Part shown: positions 26,556-37,009 of the stretch, in pieces
How positions within the stretch are numbered: position 1 is the first letter of the stretch
How the letters are laid out: each line of letters begins with the position of its first letter
Assembly: GCF_000189755.2 (NCBI RefSeq)
Contig: NZ_KI912183.1
Coordinates: 436,257 to 500,256, forward strand
Reading direction: 5' to 3'
Source: Desulfotomaculum nigrificans DSM 574
GTDB lineage: Bacteria; Bacillota; Desulfotomaculia; Desulfotomaculales; Desulfotomaculaceae
DNA: 64,000 nucleotides
Position numbers and translations under genes: made by a program
The notes under the pieces: generated by a model
What the model saw: only the letters and a program-made list of their open reading frames with translations
Database searches by the model: none
Told to the model about the DNA's origin: nothing

Positions 26556-27716
26556 ATGAAATATGTTTCTATACTAGGCAGTACTGGTTCCATAGGTAGA
26601 CAAACACTCGAGGTGATTAAAAGTTTTCCGGAATCGTTGCAGTTGGTGGCATTGGCTGCAGGCAGGAACCGTCAAGATTTTTTAGCCCAATGTCTGGAGT
26701 TTCGACCTTTAGTTGTCTCACTGGAACAGGAAGAAGATGCCCAATGGCTAAAGGAACAGTTAGCTCGGCGGGGTTTTTACCCGGAAATTTATTATGGCTT
26801 AGATGGATTGGTGAAAGTGGCTACCTGTAACCAGGCCACAGTGGTGGTCACCGCAGTAAGCGGGGCCATTGGATTGGTACCCACCTGCGCCGCCATTTCT
26901 GCCGGTAAGGACATTGCCTTAGCAAACAAAGAAACACTGGTGGCAGCAGGGGAATATGTAACTGCTCTGGCTGCTAAACATAAGGTCAAATTACTGCCTG
27001 TGGACAGTGAACACTCAGCAATTTGGCAGTGTCTGCACGGGGAGAGTAAGAATTCGGTCAGGCGGCTGCTGCTAACTGCCTCCGGCGGGCCCTTTCGTCA
27101 ATGGGAGCAAGGAGACCTGGCTGAAGTTACACCCCAAATGGCTCTGCAACACCCCAATTGGGCCATGGGTAAAAAGATTACCATTGATTCTGCCACCTTG
27201 ATGAATAAAGGACTGGAGGTAATTGAAGCCAGGTGGCTTTTTAACCTTGATTTTGATGCCATTGATGTTGTGATTCATCCCCAGAGCATTATTCATTCCA
27301 TGGTGGAGTATGGCGATGGGTCTATTCTGGCTCATCTGGGTATGCCGGATATGCGTATTCCAATTCAATATGCTCTGAGCTACCCGCAGCGCTGGACCAA
27401 TGACTTACCTCGCCTCAATTTAACGGAATTAAATGGGTTAACCTTTGAACAACCGGATACCCAAAAATTCCCATCATTGGCTTTGGCCTATGAGGCCGGA
27501 CGCATGGGCGGTACTGCACCGGCAGTGCTAAATGCAGCCAATGAAATAGCTGTGCATGCTTTTTTGGCGGGGCAAATAAAATTTACTGACATTCCTTCAA
27601 CGGTAGAAAGAACCCTTGCCGCCCACCAAGTAGTAACACCATCAGGCTTAGAGGAAATAATTGAGGTTGATGGCTGGGCCAGACGGCAGGCCGCTAAAAT
27701 TTTGAGTAAATACTAG
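26556..27716 (+). CDS. dxr: 1-deoxy-D-xylulose 5-phosphate reductoisomerase
   Basis: A 386-residue NADPH enzyme that forms 2-C-methyl-D-erythritol 4-phosphate in the MEP pathway. The nucleotide-binding GSTGSIGRQTL is at the N-terminus, ALANKETLVAAG in the middle, and LLPVDSEHSAIWQ and the GGPFR loop form the active site. It is grouped with ispG, so two MEP-pathway steps are in this operon. Confidence 0.97.
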   Translation: MKYVSILGSTGSIGRQTLEVIKSFPESLQLVALAAGRNRQDFLAQCLEFRPLVVSLEQEEDAQWLKEQLARRGFYPEIYYGLDGLVKVATCNQATVVVTAVSGAIGLVPTCAAISAGKDIALANKETLVAAGEYVTALAAKHKVKLLPVDSEHSAIWQCLHGESKNSVRRLLLTASGGPFRQWEQGDLAEVTPQMALQHPNWAMGKKITIDSATLMNKGLEVIEARWLFNLDFDAIDVVIHPQSIIHSMVEYGDGSILAHLGMPDMRIPIQYALSYPQRWTNDLPRLNLTELNGLTFEQPDTQKFPSLALAYEAGRMGGTAPAVLNAANEIAVHAFLAGQIKFTDIPSTVERTLAAHQVVTPSGLEEIIEVDGWARRQAAKILSKY

Positions 27717-27726
27717 GGGTGAAGAG

Positions 27727-28761
27727 ATGCAAACTTTTATTGCTTCGGTGGTTGTATTTGGCCTTTTAATATTTTTCCATGAACTGGGCCATTTTCTGAT
27801 GGCTAAAAAGGTAGGTATTATGGTGCATGAATTTAGCCTGGGATTTGGTCCTAAAATCTTAGGTATATCTCGGGGCGAGACCAAATACAACCTGCGCCTT
27901 TTACCTCTGGGCGGCTTCGTGCGTATGGCAGGTATGGATCCCAACGAAGAGGACGATAAGGGCATACCTATAGAGAGAACCTTTAACTATAAAACTGCTA
28001 TGCAACGAGCAGCGGTAATTATTGCCGGTCCGTTAATGAACTTTGTGTTGGCTGCAGTGCTACTGGCCTTTATCTTTATGTTTCAGGGGCTACCCTCGGC
28101 CACTACTACGGTAGGCGAAGTGATTAGCGGATTTCCGGCTCAGCAAGCTGGATTAAGGGCCGGGGATAAGATTGTTGAAGTTAATCACAAAGCAGTTAAA
28201 GACTGGAACCAATTGGTGGGGGAGATAGGCAAGTACCCTGGCCAACCCTTTGATATTAAAGTAATCAGGGACGGGCAAGAAAAACATTTTACCGTTACAA
28301 CTCAAAAGGATGAAACCGGACAATATAAAATTGGCATTAGACCTGCCGACAATAAGATGAACCCGTTGGCAGCATTGTACACAGGGGCTGCCTTTACCGT
28401 TAAGTTAACGGGACTAATCCTGTCATTTATTGGCAAAATGTTTGTCCACCAGGCTCCGGTGGATTTAGGGGGGCCGGTACGGGTGGTAAGCGAGATAGGT
28501 AAAGCCGCTGAATTCGGTATCTACCAGGTTATGCAGTTGGCTGCTTTTCTTAGTATTAACCTCGGTTTGTTTAACCTTTTTCCCATCCCGGCATTGGATG
28601 GCAGCAGAGTCTTATTTTTGGTGTGGGAAAAGGTCTCCGGCCGGCCAGTGGAACCTGCCAAGGAAAGTTTTATTCACCTGATTGGTTTTGGTTTATTACT
28701 GCTGTTAATGGTGTTTATCACTTATAAGGATATTGTGTCACTAATGTTTAGTAATCAGTAG
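27727..28761 (+). CDS. rseP: Site-2 intramembrane zinc protease RseP
   Basis: A 344-residue membrane metalloprotease that cleaves membrane-anchored regulators and remnant signal peptides. The zinc motif H18-E-L-G-H22 lies in the first membrane helix, a PDZ domain follows at about 115-200, and [10 protein letters not shown] forms the third zinc ligand region. ATG 27727 follows GGGGTGA. It lies between dxr and ispG, as in many bacteria. Confidence 0.96.
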   Translation: MQTFIASVVVFGLLIFFHELGHFLMAKKVGIMVHEFSLGFGPKILGISRGETKYNLRLLPLGGFVRMAGMDPNEEDDKGIPIERTFNYKTAMQRAAVIIAGPLMNFVLAAVLLAFIFMFQGLPSATTTVGEVISGFPAQQAGLRAGDKIVEVNHKAVKDWNQLVGEIGKYPGQPFDIKVIRDGQEKHFTVTTQKDETGQYKIGIRPADNKMNPLAALYTGAAFTVKLTGLILSFIGKMFVHQAPVDLGGPVRVVSEIGKAAEFGIYQVMQLAAFLSINLGLFNLFPIPALDGSRVLFLVWEKVSGRPVEPAKESFIHLIGFGLLLLLMVFITYKDIVSLMFSNQ

Positions 28762-28769
28762 CGGAGGTA

Positions 28770-29822
28770 ATGATGAAATCTAGAGCGACCCGGCCGGTAA
28801 TGGTAGGCAATGTACAAATCGGCGGCAATGCACCGGTGATTGTTCAATCTATGACCAATACTGATACCAGGGATGCCCAGGCCACAATTAATCAAATAAA
28901 TGAATTGGCCGCGGCCGGCTGTGAAGTGATCCGCTGCGCAGTTCCTGACCGGGAGGCAGCTGAGGCCCTGACAGTTATTAAGCCGGCTATTAAAATACCA
29001 CTGATAGCAGATATTCATTTTGACTATCGTTTAGCCCTGGCAGCTTTGGCCGCCGGCGTTGATGGGTTAAGAATTAATCCGGGTAATATCGGCGGTAAAC
29101 AAAAGGTGCGTGAAGTGGTAGCTGCTGCCCGGGAAAGATCAGTACCGATACGCATTGGCGTTAATGCCGGTTCTTTGGAAAAAGAGCTTTTGCAGAAGTA
29201 TGGCGGAGTTACGGCTGAGGCCATGGTGGAGAGCGCCTTGGGCCATATCCGTATACTAGAGGAGTTGAATTATCAGGAAATTAAAGTCTCTCTAAAAGCA
29301 TCTCGGATCCCATTGATGTTAGAGGCTTATCGCCAGCTATCTGCCCTGGTAGACTATCCTATGCATGTTGGTGTCACCGAGGCAGGGACCGTTAGAAGTG
29401 GTACCATTAAGTCTGCTGTTGGCATCGGGGCGTTGTTGGCGGAAGGAATTGGCGATACTATCAGAGTATCATTAACCGGGGACCCCAAACATGAAGTTGC
29501 GGTGGCCTGGGAAATTTTAAAAGCCCTTGATCTAAGGCGGCGGGGAGCAGAATTAATCTCCTGCCCCACTTGTGGCCGTACTCAGATTAACTTGATTAAT
29601 ATTGCCGAACAAGTGGAAGAGAAATTAGCTCAAGTGGACAAGCCCATTAAGGTAGCTGTTATGGGCTGCGTAGTTAATGGCCCCGGTGAAGCCAGGGAGG
29701 CCGATGTAGGCATTGCCGGAGGAAAAGGAGTCGGGCTAATTTTCCGTAAAGGTGAAGTCATTCGTAAGGTTCCTGAGGAAAATCTAGTGGAAGAATTATT
29801 CAAGGAAATAGAAAAATTGTAG
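28770..29822 (+). CDS. ispG: 4-hydroxy-3-methylbut-2-en-1-yl diphosphate synthase
   Basis: A 350-residue iron-sulfur enzyme, the penultimate step of the MEP pathway. The C-terminal cluster domain has CPTCGR and [11 protein letters not shown]. The TIM-barrel half begins [26 protein letters not shown] precedes two adjacent ATGs (28770 and 28773). It needs a low-potential electron donor; a ferredoxin gene lies 5 kb upstream in the same gene cluster. Confidence 0.97.
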   Translation: MMKSRATRPVMVGNVQIGGNAPVIVQSMTNTDTRDAQATINQINELAAAGCEVIRCAVPDREAAEALTVIKPAIKIPLIADIHFDYRLALAALAAGVDGLRINPGNIGGKQKVREVVAAARERSVPIRIGVNAGSLEKELLQKYGGVTAEAMVESALGHIRILEELNYQEIKVSLKASRIPLMLEAYRQLSALVDYPMHVGVTEAGTVRSGTIKSAVGIGALLAEGIGDTIRVSLTGDPKHEVAVAWEILKALDLRRRGAELISCPTCGRTQINLINIAEQVEEKLAQVDKPIKVAVMGCVVNGPGEAREADVGIAGGKGVGLIFRKGEVIRKVPEENLVEELFKEIEKL

Positions 29823-29841
29823 TTGTCAGGAGGATGTTTTC

Positions 29842-31548
29842 ATGCGTACTAGCCAAATGCTTATGCCAACTTTACGTGAGGTGCCGGCGGAAGCAGAGGT
29901 TGTTAGCCACCAACTGTTGCTGCGGGCCGGTTTTATACGTAAATCGGCTTCCGGAATATATACATATCTACCCTTGGCCCAAAGGGTACTTAAAAAAATA
30001 AAAGAAATAGTGCGGGAAGAAATGGATAAACAAGGCGGGCAGGAATTACTCATGCCCATTGTGCAACCGGCTGAGATGTGGCTGGAATCCGGTCGCTGGC
30101 ATGTATACGGACCGGAGTTATTCCGCCTAAAAGATCGGCATAACCGTGACTTTTGTTTGGGCCCTACCCACGAGGAAGTTATCACCATCCTGGTACGGGG
30201 TGAAGTCCGTTCCTATAAGCAAATGCCTCTGTTACTATATCAAATCCAAAATAAATTCCGCGATGAACGACGCCCCCGATTTGGATTAATGCGGGGCAGG
30301 GAGTTTATTATGAAGGATCTTTATTCCTTTGACCGGGACGAAGCGGGCTTGGATATTAGCTATCAAAAAATGTACCAGGCCTATACTAATGTGTTTAACC
30401 GTTGTGGACTGAAATTCCGTCCGGTGGAAGCCGATTCCGGAGCCATTGGCGGTAGCGACACCCATGAATTTATGGTGCTGGCGGATTCAGGTGAAGCAGC
30501 AATTTTATTTTGCTCACAATGTGATTACGCTGCCAATATAGAAAAGGCAGCCGTACCGGCGGCGGGAGCGGATCCCACGGCCCAGGCTTTGGAATTGAAA
30601 GAAGTAAGTACACCAGGACAAAAAACCATTGAACAGGTGGCCGAGTTTTTGGGTATTGCTCCTCACCAAACCATCAAGACACTGCTTTATCGTACCGACA
30701 AAGAGGTAGTGGCAGCCCTGGTCAGGGGCGACCGGGATGTTAACGAAGTTAAACTGTTAAATGCCCTGGGGGCCTTGACTATAGAACTGGCTGACGAGGT
30801 ACAGGTCCGACAGGCTACCGGAGCACCGGCAGGTTATGTGGGCCCGGTGGGCTTATCCAAGATCAGGATTATAGCGGATCCTGAGGTGATGGCTTTAAGT
30901 AATGCCGTAGCCGGCGCGAACAAGGCTGATGCCCACTATATTAATGTTAATCCTAACCGGGATTTTAAGGCTGACATTGTAGAAGATATTCGTATGGTGC
31001 AGGCCGGTGAACCTTGCCCTAAATGTGGCGCTGAATTGCAACAGGCCCGGGGTATTGAGGTTGGCCAGATCTTTAAGCTGGGCACCAAATACAGCAAAGC
31101 CCTGGGAGCTACCTTCTTGGATGAGAACGGTAAAGAAAAACCAATTGTTATGGGCTGTTACGGTATTGGGGTAAGTCGTACCATGGCCGCCGCCATTGAG
31201 CAGAATCATGACCAAGATGGCATCATCTGGCCGGCCAGCATTGCCCCATATCATGCCATCGTCATTCCTGTGTCAGCCAAGGACGAGAAACAAATGCAAT
31301 TGGCAGAAAGTTTATATAACAAGTTGAACCAGATTGGTGTTGAGACTGTCTTAGATGACCGGGCGGAACGTCCCGGAGTGAAATTTAAGGATGCTGACTT
31401 GATTGGTTATCCTTTACGCATAGTTGTGGGCAATAAGGCTATGACAGATGGTTTGGTGGAGGTAAGACAACGCAAATCCGGCCAAACTGATTTAATTCCG
31501 CTTGACCAAATACCGGAAAAAGTTAAAGAGATATTAGCTACACTATAG
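29842..31548 (+). CDS. proS: Prolyl-tRNA synthetase
   Basis: A 568-residue class II synthetase of the bacterial type, with an editing (INS) domain between motifs 2 and 3. Motif 2 region [21 protein letters not shown] and motif 3 [11 protein letters not shown] can be read, and the HTDG-type anticodon domain ends the protein. ATG start after CAGGAGG. No T-box leader is present, so it is probably expressed with the upstream lipid genes. Confidence 0.97.
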   Translation: MRTSQMLMPTLREVPAEAEVVSHQLLLRAGFIRKSASGIYTYLPLAQRVLKKIKEIVREEMDKQGGQELLMPIVQPAEMWLESGRWHVYGPELFRLKDRHNRDFCLGPTHEEVITILVRGEVRSYKQMPLLLYQIQNKFRDERRPRFGLMRGREFIMKDLYSFDRDEAGLDISYQKMYQAYTNVFNRCGLKFRPVEADSGAIGGSDTHEFMVLADSGEAAILFCSQCDYAANIEKAAVPAAGADPTAQALELKEVSTPGQKTIEQVAEFLGIAPHQTIKTLLYRTDKEVVAALVRGDRDVNEVKLLNALGALTIELADEVQVRQATGAPAGYVGPVGLSKIRIIADPEVMALSNAVAGANKADAHYINVNPNRDFKADIVEDIRMVQAGEPCPKCGAELQQARGIEVGQIFKLGTKYSKALGATFLDENGKEKPIVMGCYGIGVSRTMAAAIEQNHDQDGIIWPASIAPYHAIVIPVSAKDEKQMQLAESLYNKLNQIGVETVLDDRAERPGVKFKDADLIGYPLRIVVGNKAMTDGLVEVRQRKSGQTDLIPLDQIPEKVKEILATL

Positions 31549-31557
31549 GTGCAAATT

Positions 31558-32694
31558 ATGACAGTAAATAGAGTTTTAGTGTTATCAGTTACTGCCGGGG
31601 AAGGTCATATGAGGGCGGCGGCAGCCATTAAGACTGAAATATTGCAGCGTAACCCTAAGGCTGCGGTAGAGATTCTGGACACATTTCGCTATGCCAGCCC
31701 ATTGATTGAAAAGGTCATTCTTGGCACTTATATGGAAGTCATAAAAATGTCCCCGGTTATTTATGGCTATCTCTATCGCCAGGCAGAGAAGGAAAAACCT
31801 TTATCCGGTTTTGCCAAAGCAGAGTTTAACCGGATCATTAACCTTTTGGCGGCACCTAAGTTAGTTACCTACATTGATCAAATGAAACCCCAGGTGATTA
31901 TTTGCACGCATCCCTTTCCCCTGGGGATTTTATCCCATTTAAAGCAGCGGGGGAAATGCCAGGTGCCTGTTTTAGCCACTATAACTGACTTTACAGTGCA
32001 TCCCTTTTGGCTGTTCCCGGAGGTGGATTGCTATTTCGTAGCTTCTGAGCGGCTAATTCAGCCTTTGTTGGATTACGGTATCGAGCCTAGCAAAATTAAA
32101 GCCACCGGCATACCCATCGACCCGGTTTTTGCCCTACCTAAAGACAAAATCGCTTTGAAACGACAGTGGCATTTAGATTTAAAACTACCCACAATTTTGG
32201 TTATGGGTGGGGGCCTGGGGATGGGTCCCATGGCCGAAGTGGTGAAAGATCTAGGGTCATCCGGGTTACCATGTCAAACAGTTGTAGTTTGTGGCAGAAA
32301 TGAACAGTTAAGAAATAAATTAATGAAAATGGTGCCTCATATACCCGGCAGAGTGGCAGTTTTAGGTTATGTTAATAATATTCCAGATTTAATGGCAGCC
32401 TGTGACCTGATGGTTGGTAAAGCCGGCGGTTTAACTTCTTCTGAAGCTATGGCCAGTAGCTTACCCATGCTTATTGTGGATCCTATTCCTGGGCAAGAAG
32501 AACGCAACGCAGAGTTTCTGGAAGCAGCAGGGGCGGCCAGGTTGGTACGGGGACATAGGGACCTGGTTTATTATGTGCGCCAGTATTTAGCTGATACCTC
32601 CTTACAACAACGTATGAAGGAGGCAGCCAGACGAATTGGCCGGCCCAGATCAGCTGCCGCAGTGGCTTGTACCATTGATGAACTAGTTCAGTAA
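31558..32694 (+). CDS. Diacylglycerol glucosyltransferase-like (MGDG synthase/MurG-type) GT-B protein
   Basis: A 378-residue GT-B glycosyltransferase. The N-terminal half matches the MGDG synthase type (LSVTAGEGHMRAAAAI, then TITDFTVHPFW). The C-terminal donor site is GKAGGLTSSEAMASSLPML. ATG 31558 is preferred over GTG 31549 because AGGTG precedes it. Relatives transfer glucose or galactose to diacylglycerol (UgtP). The donor sugar is not determined. It directly follows proS and precedes polC. Confidence 0.88.
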   Translation: MTVNRVLVLSVTAGEGHMRAAAAIKTEILQRNPKAAVEILDTFRYASPLIEKVILGTYMEVIKMSPVIYGYLYRQAEKEKPLSGFAKAEFNRIINLLAAPKLVTYIDQMKPQVIICTHPFPLGILSHLKQRGKCQVPVLATITDFTVHPFWLFPEVDCYFVASERLIQPLLDYGIEPSKIKATGIPIDPVFALPKDKIALKRQWHLDLKLPTILVMGGGLGMGPMAEVVKDLGSSGLPCQTVVVCGRNEQLRNKLMKMVPHIPGRVAVLGYVNNIPDLMAACDLMVGKAGGLTSSEAMASSLPMLIVDPIPGQEERNAEFLEAAGAARLVRGHRDLVYYVRQYLADTSLQQRMKEAARRIGRPRSAAAVACTIDELVQ

Positions 32695-32738
32695 AACCTG
32701 CAAAATGGTAAAGTAAATTTTAACCTGGAGGTTTTAAC

Positions 32739-35700
32739 TTGGCTGTCTCGTTAAAGAGTTTAATGAGTAGACATAATATTAACCACAGCCTGCAGGAAAC
32801 GCTGGCTCAGGCCCTGGTGACCGGGGTTGTGGTAAATATTAAAAAAAGACAGTGGAAAGTAAAACTATTGCTTGGTCAAGAGCTAACCAGTCAAGAATTT
32901 ACGCAACTTAAGTCGGCCCTGGGTACTATTACACCGGGGCCGGTTGTATTAGATTTTGATTTACAGTACGACTGTTCGCTTAAACCCGCACCAAAATTTG
33001 ATTTAGAATTCATTAAGTCCACTATGCTAAAGCGATTCCCTGTTTTTCGTGGTTGGTTAACTGAAACGGATTGGCACTGGGATGATCAGACCTTAACTGT
33101 TTATCTGCCTGATGAGGTCAGTCTGGAACTATTTAAAAGTAAAGAATGTGACCTGTTTCTAAGCAATCTGCTTAATGCAAATTTTGGCCTGACCGGCAAA
33201 GTTATGGTTAAAGTCAAAGAAAACTCAGCTGCAGATGACTCCTGGTCTGAGCGCCAGGACCAAATGGAACAAGCGCTGCTGGAAAAATTAAATTCCGAAC
33301 AAGCTAATGGTCAAAAAGAGCAGAACACTAACGATGCTGCCAATGATCCCGTTATTACCGGCAAACTGATAAAAGGAGAACCAATAGCCCTTGCGGAAAT
33401 CCAGGAAGAGGAACGGTCAGTTATTATTAAGGGTAAAGTTTTTGGGACGGAAATTAAATCGCTAAAATCAGGGCGACAAATCCTTACTTTTAATGTTACT
33501 GATTTCACCGATTCCATTGCGGTCAAAAAGTTTCTTGATGAAGAGGATAGCGAGACAGGGCAAAGGATTAAGGATGGGCAGTGGGTTTTAATCCGTGGTC
33601 CGGTGCAATTTGATAAATTTAGCCAGGAACTTACCCTAATGGCCCATGACATTAACCAGGCCCAGGCACCGGTAAGACTGGATCAGGCGGCAGAAAAACG
33701 AGTGGAATTACATCTGCACACCAAAATGAGTGCTATGGACAGCGTATGTAGTGCTGCAGACGTGATAAAACAGGCAGCGGCTTGGGGACACCCGGCGGTG
33801 GCTATTACGGACCACGGGGTGGTACAAGCGTTCCCTGAAGCTTACAATGCAGCCAAGAAATCGGGCATTAAACTCATTTATGGTGTGGAGGGTTACCTCA
33901 TTGACGATGGTATTACCACTGTAATGCACCTGAGTGATAACGGAAAATTAACAGACTTAACATATGTGGTATTGGATTTTGAGACCACCGGGTTTTCACC
34001 ACAAACCGATGAAATTATTGAAATCGGGGCTGTTAAGTTTATTAACGGAATGGAAGTGGATCGGTTTGGGACATTAGTTAAACCAGACAAAGAGATTCCC
34101 TTTGAAGTTTCCAAGTTGACCGGTATTACCCTCGACATGGTGAAAGATGCACCGGATGCCCGACAGGCCCTGGCTGCTCTGAGGGAGTTTATTGGTGACG
34201 CGGTGTTGGTGGCCCACAATGCAGCCTTTGACTTGAGTTTCCTGAAAGTAGGTTTTAGGAAATACCTGCAAGTGGAGGTGACTAACCAGGTAGTTGATAC
34301 CCTGGGAACCGCCCGGGTGCTGCTACCCCATTTAAAAAATCATAAGCTGGATACTTTGGTGAAGGAGTTTAAAATTGAGCTGGCCAACCACCACCGGGCG
34401 GTGGATGATGCAGCTGCTACCGGCAAACTGTGGCAAGTTCTCCTCACTAAGGCCGTAGAACAAGGTGCGCAAGATTTGGCTGCCTTAAGTCAATTGGGTC
34501 AGGGTGTGAGTACGGATAAGTTAAGATCAAGGCACGTGACCATTTTAGTCAAAGACCAAGTGGGGTTAAAAAATTTATACCAACTAATTAGTCTATCTCA
34601 TTTAAAGTATTATCACCGGCAACCCCGGATACCCAGGCATGAACTCATAAAATACCGAGAAGGACTACTGGTTGGCTCCGCCTGTGAGGCGGGTGAAATC
34701 TTCCAAGCTCTCTTATCCGGCTGTTCCCAGGAAGAATTGGAAGAAATGGCTGCCTTTTATGACTTTCTGGAAATTCAACCCCTGGGTAATAATGAGTTTT
34801 TACTGCGGTCGGGACAGGTCGGCAGCCAGGAGGATTTAAAAAATCTCAACCGCAGAATTATAGATATAGGGAATAAATTGGGTATCCCCGTAGTGGCCAC
34901 CGGAGATGTACACTTCCTAAATCCGGAGGATGAAATTTATCGGAGAATTTTAATGGCCGGTAAGGGGTTTGACGATGCTGATAACCAGGCCCCCCTTTAT
35001 TTTAAAACCACCGATGAGATGCTGGAGGAATTCTCCTACCTGGGTGAGGCAACTGCCCGTCAGGTGGTAATTACTAACCCCAGAATGATTGCCGATATGG
35101 TTCAGACCTTTAAACCTATTCCGGATGAATTACACCCGCCTATCATCGAAGGAGCGGAACAACAAATTACCGAGATGACTTTGCGCCGGGCCCGGGAGTT
35201 ATACGGAAACCCCTTGCCGGAAATTGTACAGCAGCGGATTGACAAGGAGCTCAAATCAATTATTGGCAATGGCTTTGCGGTACTTTATTTAATTGCCCAA
35301 AAATTGGTTAAAAAGTCCCTGGATGACGGCTATTTGGTAGGTTCCCGGGGTTCGGTAGGATCTTCCCTGGTGGCTAATTTTTGCGGTATCACCGAGGTAA
35401 ATTCCCTGCCGCCCCATTACCGCTGTCCTAAGTGCCGGCACAGTGAATTTGTTACTGATGGTTCAGCCGGCTGTGGTGCCGATATGCCGGATAAGGTTTG
35501 TCCCCAATGTGGCACCAAATATGTAAAGGATGGGCATGATATTCCCTTTGAGGTTTTTCTAGGCTTCGAGGGTGACAAGGTGCCTGATATTGATCTTAAC
35601 TTTTCCGGGGAATACCAGCCTAGGGCACACAAATTTATTGAAGAACTATTCGGTAAGGATCATGTTTTCCGGGCCGGTACCATTGGTACCATTGCGGAAA

Positions 35701-37004
35701 AGACCGCCTTTGGTTTTGTCAAAAACTATTTTGAGGAAAGAAATATTAAGAAAAGAAATGCTGAACTTACCAGGCTGGTGTTAGGTTGTGCCGGGGTTAA
35801 GAGAACCACTGGCCAACACCCGGGTGGATTGATGGTAGTTCCGTCTAATTTAGATGTGCATATGTTTACCCCGGTCCAACGCCCGGCGGATGATGTTAAC
35901 TCTGACACCATCACAACTCACTTTGATTATCACTCTATCCACGACAGCCTGGTGAAACTGGATATTCTAGGCCATGACGATCCTACGGTAATTCGTATGT
36001 TGGAGGATTTAACCGGGGTTAACGCCAGGGAAATTCCCCTGGATGACCCCAAAACCATGAGCTTATTTTCTTCCACCGAAGCCCTGGGGGTAACTCCGGA
36101 GGAAATAAGATCCCAGGTGGGAACCTATGCCATACCGGAGTTTGGTACCAAATTTGTTCGTCAGATGCTGGTGGACACCAAACCAACTACATTTTCCGAA
36201 CTGGTGCGTATCTCCGGTTTTTCCCATGGCACGGATGTATGGTTAAACAATGCGCAGGATTTAATCCGGTCCGGTACCTGTAAGCTCTCCGAGGCAATTT
36301 CTGCCCGAGATGATATTATGGTTTATTTGATCTACAAAAACCTGCCGCCCAAGCAAGCCTTTAAGATCATGGAGGGAGTGCGTAAGGGTAAAGGAGTCAA
36401 GGAAGAGGATGCCGAGGCTATGCGGGCTCACGGGGTTCCTGAATGGTATATCGAATCCTGCCGCAAGATAAAATATATGTTTCCCAAGGCCCATGCCACT
36501 GCCTATGTGATGATGGCCTTCCGCATCGCCTGGTTTAAGGTTTACCGCCCGGAAGCCTTTTATGCCGCCTACTTCACCGTGCGGGCCGATGATTTTGATG
36601 CCGAACTAATGGTGCAGGGGCCCCAAAAACTGCGGCAGACCATTGAGGCTATTGAGGAAAAAGGCAACGCCGCCTCCACCAAGGAAAAGAACTTGCTAAC
36701 AATCCTAGAGGTGGCCCTGGAGATGAACTGTCGGGGGATAAAACTACTGCCGGTTAATCTGGAAAAGTCTGATGCTAATAAATTCTTGATTACTCCGGAT
36801 GGCTTACTATCTCCCTTTGCCGGCCTGCAGGGGGTGGGCCGGGCGGCGGCTCAAAATATTGTGTTGGCCAGGGAGAATTCACCCTTTACCTCCGTGGAGG
36901 ATTTACGTAATAGGGCTAAAATCTCTAAAACAGTGATAGAAGTATTGAAAAATCACGGTTGCCTTAATCATCTACAAGATACCGATCAAATGGCTTTGTT
37001 TTAA
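32739..37004 (+). CDS. polC: DNA polymerase III alpha subunit, PolC type
   Basis: A 1421-residue replicative polymerase of low-GC Gram-positives. TTG start after CTGGAGG. Order: N-terminal domains, an OB fold (about 205-305), a PHP domain (VELHLHTKMSAMDS) interrupted by a DEDDh proofreading exonuclease (LDFETTGF, HNAAFDLSFL, HHRAVDDA), a polymerase palm with PDIDLNFSG, and a C-terminal HhH/duplex-binding region. A four-cysteine zinc site, CPKC...CPQC, lies just before the palm aspartates, as usual for PolC. Full length. Confidence 0.98.
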   Translation: MAVSLKSLMSRHNINHSLQETLAQALVTGVVVNIKKRQWKVKLLLGQELTSQEFTQLKSALGTITPGPVVLDFDLQYDCSLKPAPKFDLEFIKSTMLKRFPVFRGWLTETDWHWDDQTLTVYLPDEVSLELFKSKECDLFLSNLLNANFGLTGKVMVKVKENSAADDSWSERQDQMEQALLEKLNSEQANGQKEQNTNDAANDPVITGKLIKGEPIALAEIQEEERSVIIKGKVFGTEIKSLKSGRQILTFNVTDFTDSIAVKKFLDEEDSETGQRIKDGQWVLIRGPVQFDKFSQELTLMAHDINQAQAPVRLDQAAEKRVELHLHTKMSAMDSVCSAADVIKQAAAWGHPAVAITDHGVVQAFPEAYNAAKKSGIKLIYGVEGYLIDDGITTVMHLSDNGKLTDLTYVVLDFETTGFSPQTDEIIEIGAVKFINGMEVDRFGTLVKPDKEIPFEVSKLTGITLDMVKDAPDARQALAALREFIGDAVLVAHNAAFDLSFLKVGFRKYLQVEVTNQVVDTLGTARVLLPHLKNHKLDTLVKEFKIELANHHRAVDDAAATGKLWQVLLTKAVEQGAQDLAALSQLGQGVSTDKLRSRHVTILVKDQVGLKNLYQLISLSHLKYYHRQPRIPRHELIKYREGLLVGSACEAGEIFQALLSGCSQEELEEMAAFYDFLEIQPLGNNEFLLRSGQVGSQEDLKNLNRRIIDIGNKLGIPVVATGDVHFLNPEDEIYRRILMAGKGFDDADNQAPLYFKTTDEMLEEFSYLGEATARQVVITNPRMIADMVQTFKPIPDELHPPIIEGAEQQITEMTLRRARELYGNPLPEIVQQRIDKELKSIIGNGFAVLYLIAQKLVKKSLDDGYLVGSRGSVGSSLVANFCGITEVNSLPPHYRCPKCRHSEFVTDGSAGCGADMPDKVCPQCGTKYVKDGHDIPFEVFLGFEGDKVPDIDLNFSGEYQPRAHKFIEELFGKDHVFRAGTIGTIAEKTAFGFVKNYFEERNIKKRNAELTRLVLGCAGVKRTTGQHPGGLMVVPSNLDVHMFTPVQRPADDVNSDTITTHFDYHSIHDSLVKLDILGHDDPTVIRMLEDLTGVNAREIPLDDPKTMSLFSSTEALGVTPEEIRSQVGTYAIPEFGTKFVRQMLVDTKPTTFSELVRISGFSHGTDVWLNNAQDLIRSGTCKLSEAISARDDIMVYLIYKNLPPKQAFKIMEGVRKGKGVKEEDAEAMRAHGVPEWYIESCRKIKYMFPKAHATAYVMMAFRIAWFKVYRPEAFYAAYFTVRADDFDAELMVQGPQKLRQTIEAIEEKGNAASTKEKNLLTILEVALEMNCRGIKLLPVNLEKSDANKFLITPDGLLSPFAGLQGVGRAAAQNIVLARENSPFTSVEDLRNRAKISKTVIEVLKNHGCLNHLQDTDQMALF

Positions 37005-37009
37005 ACTTG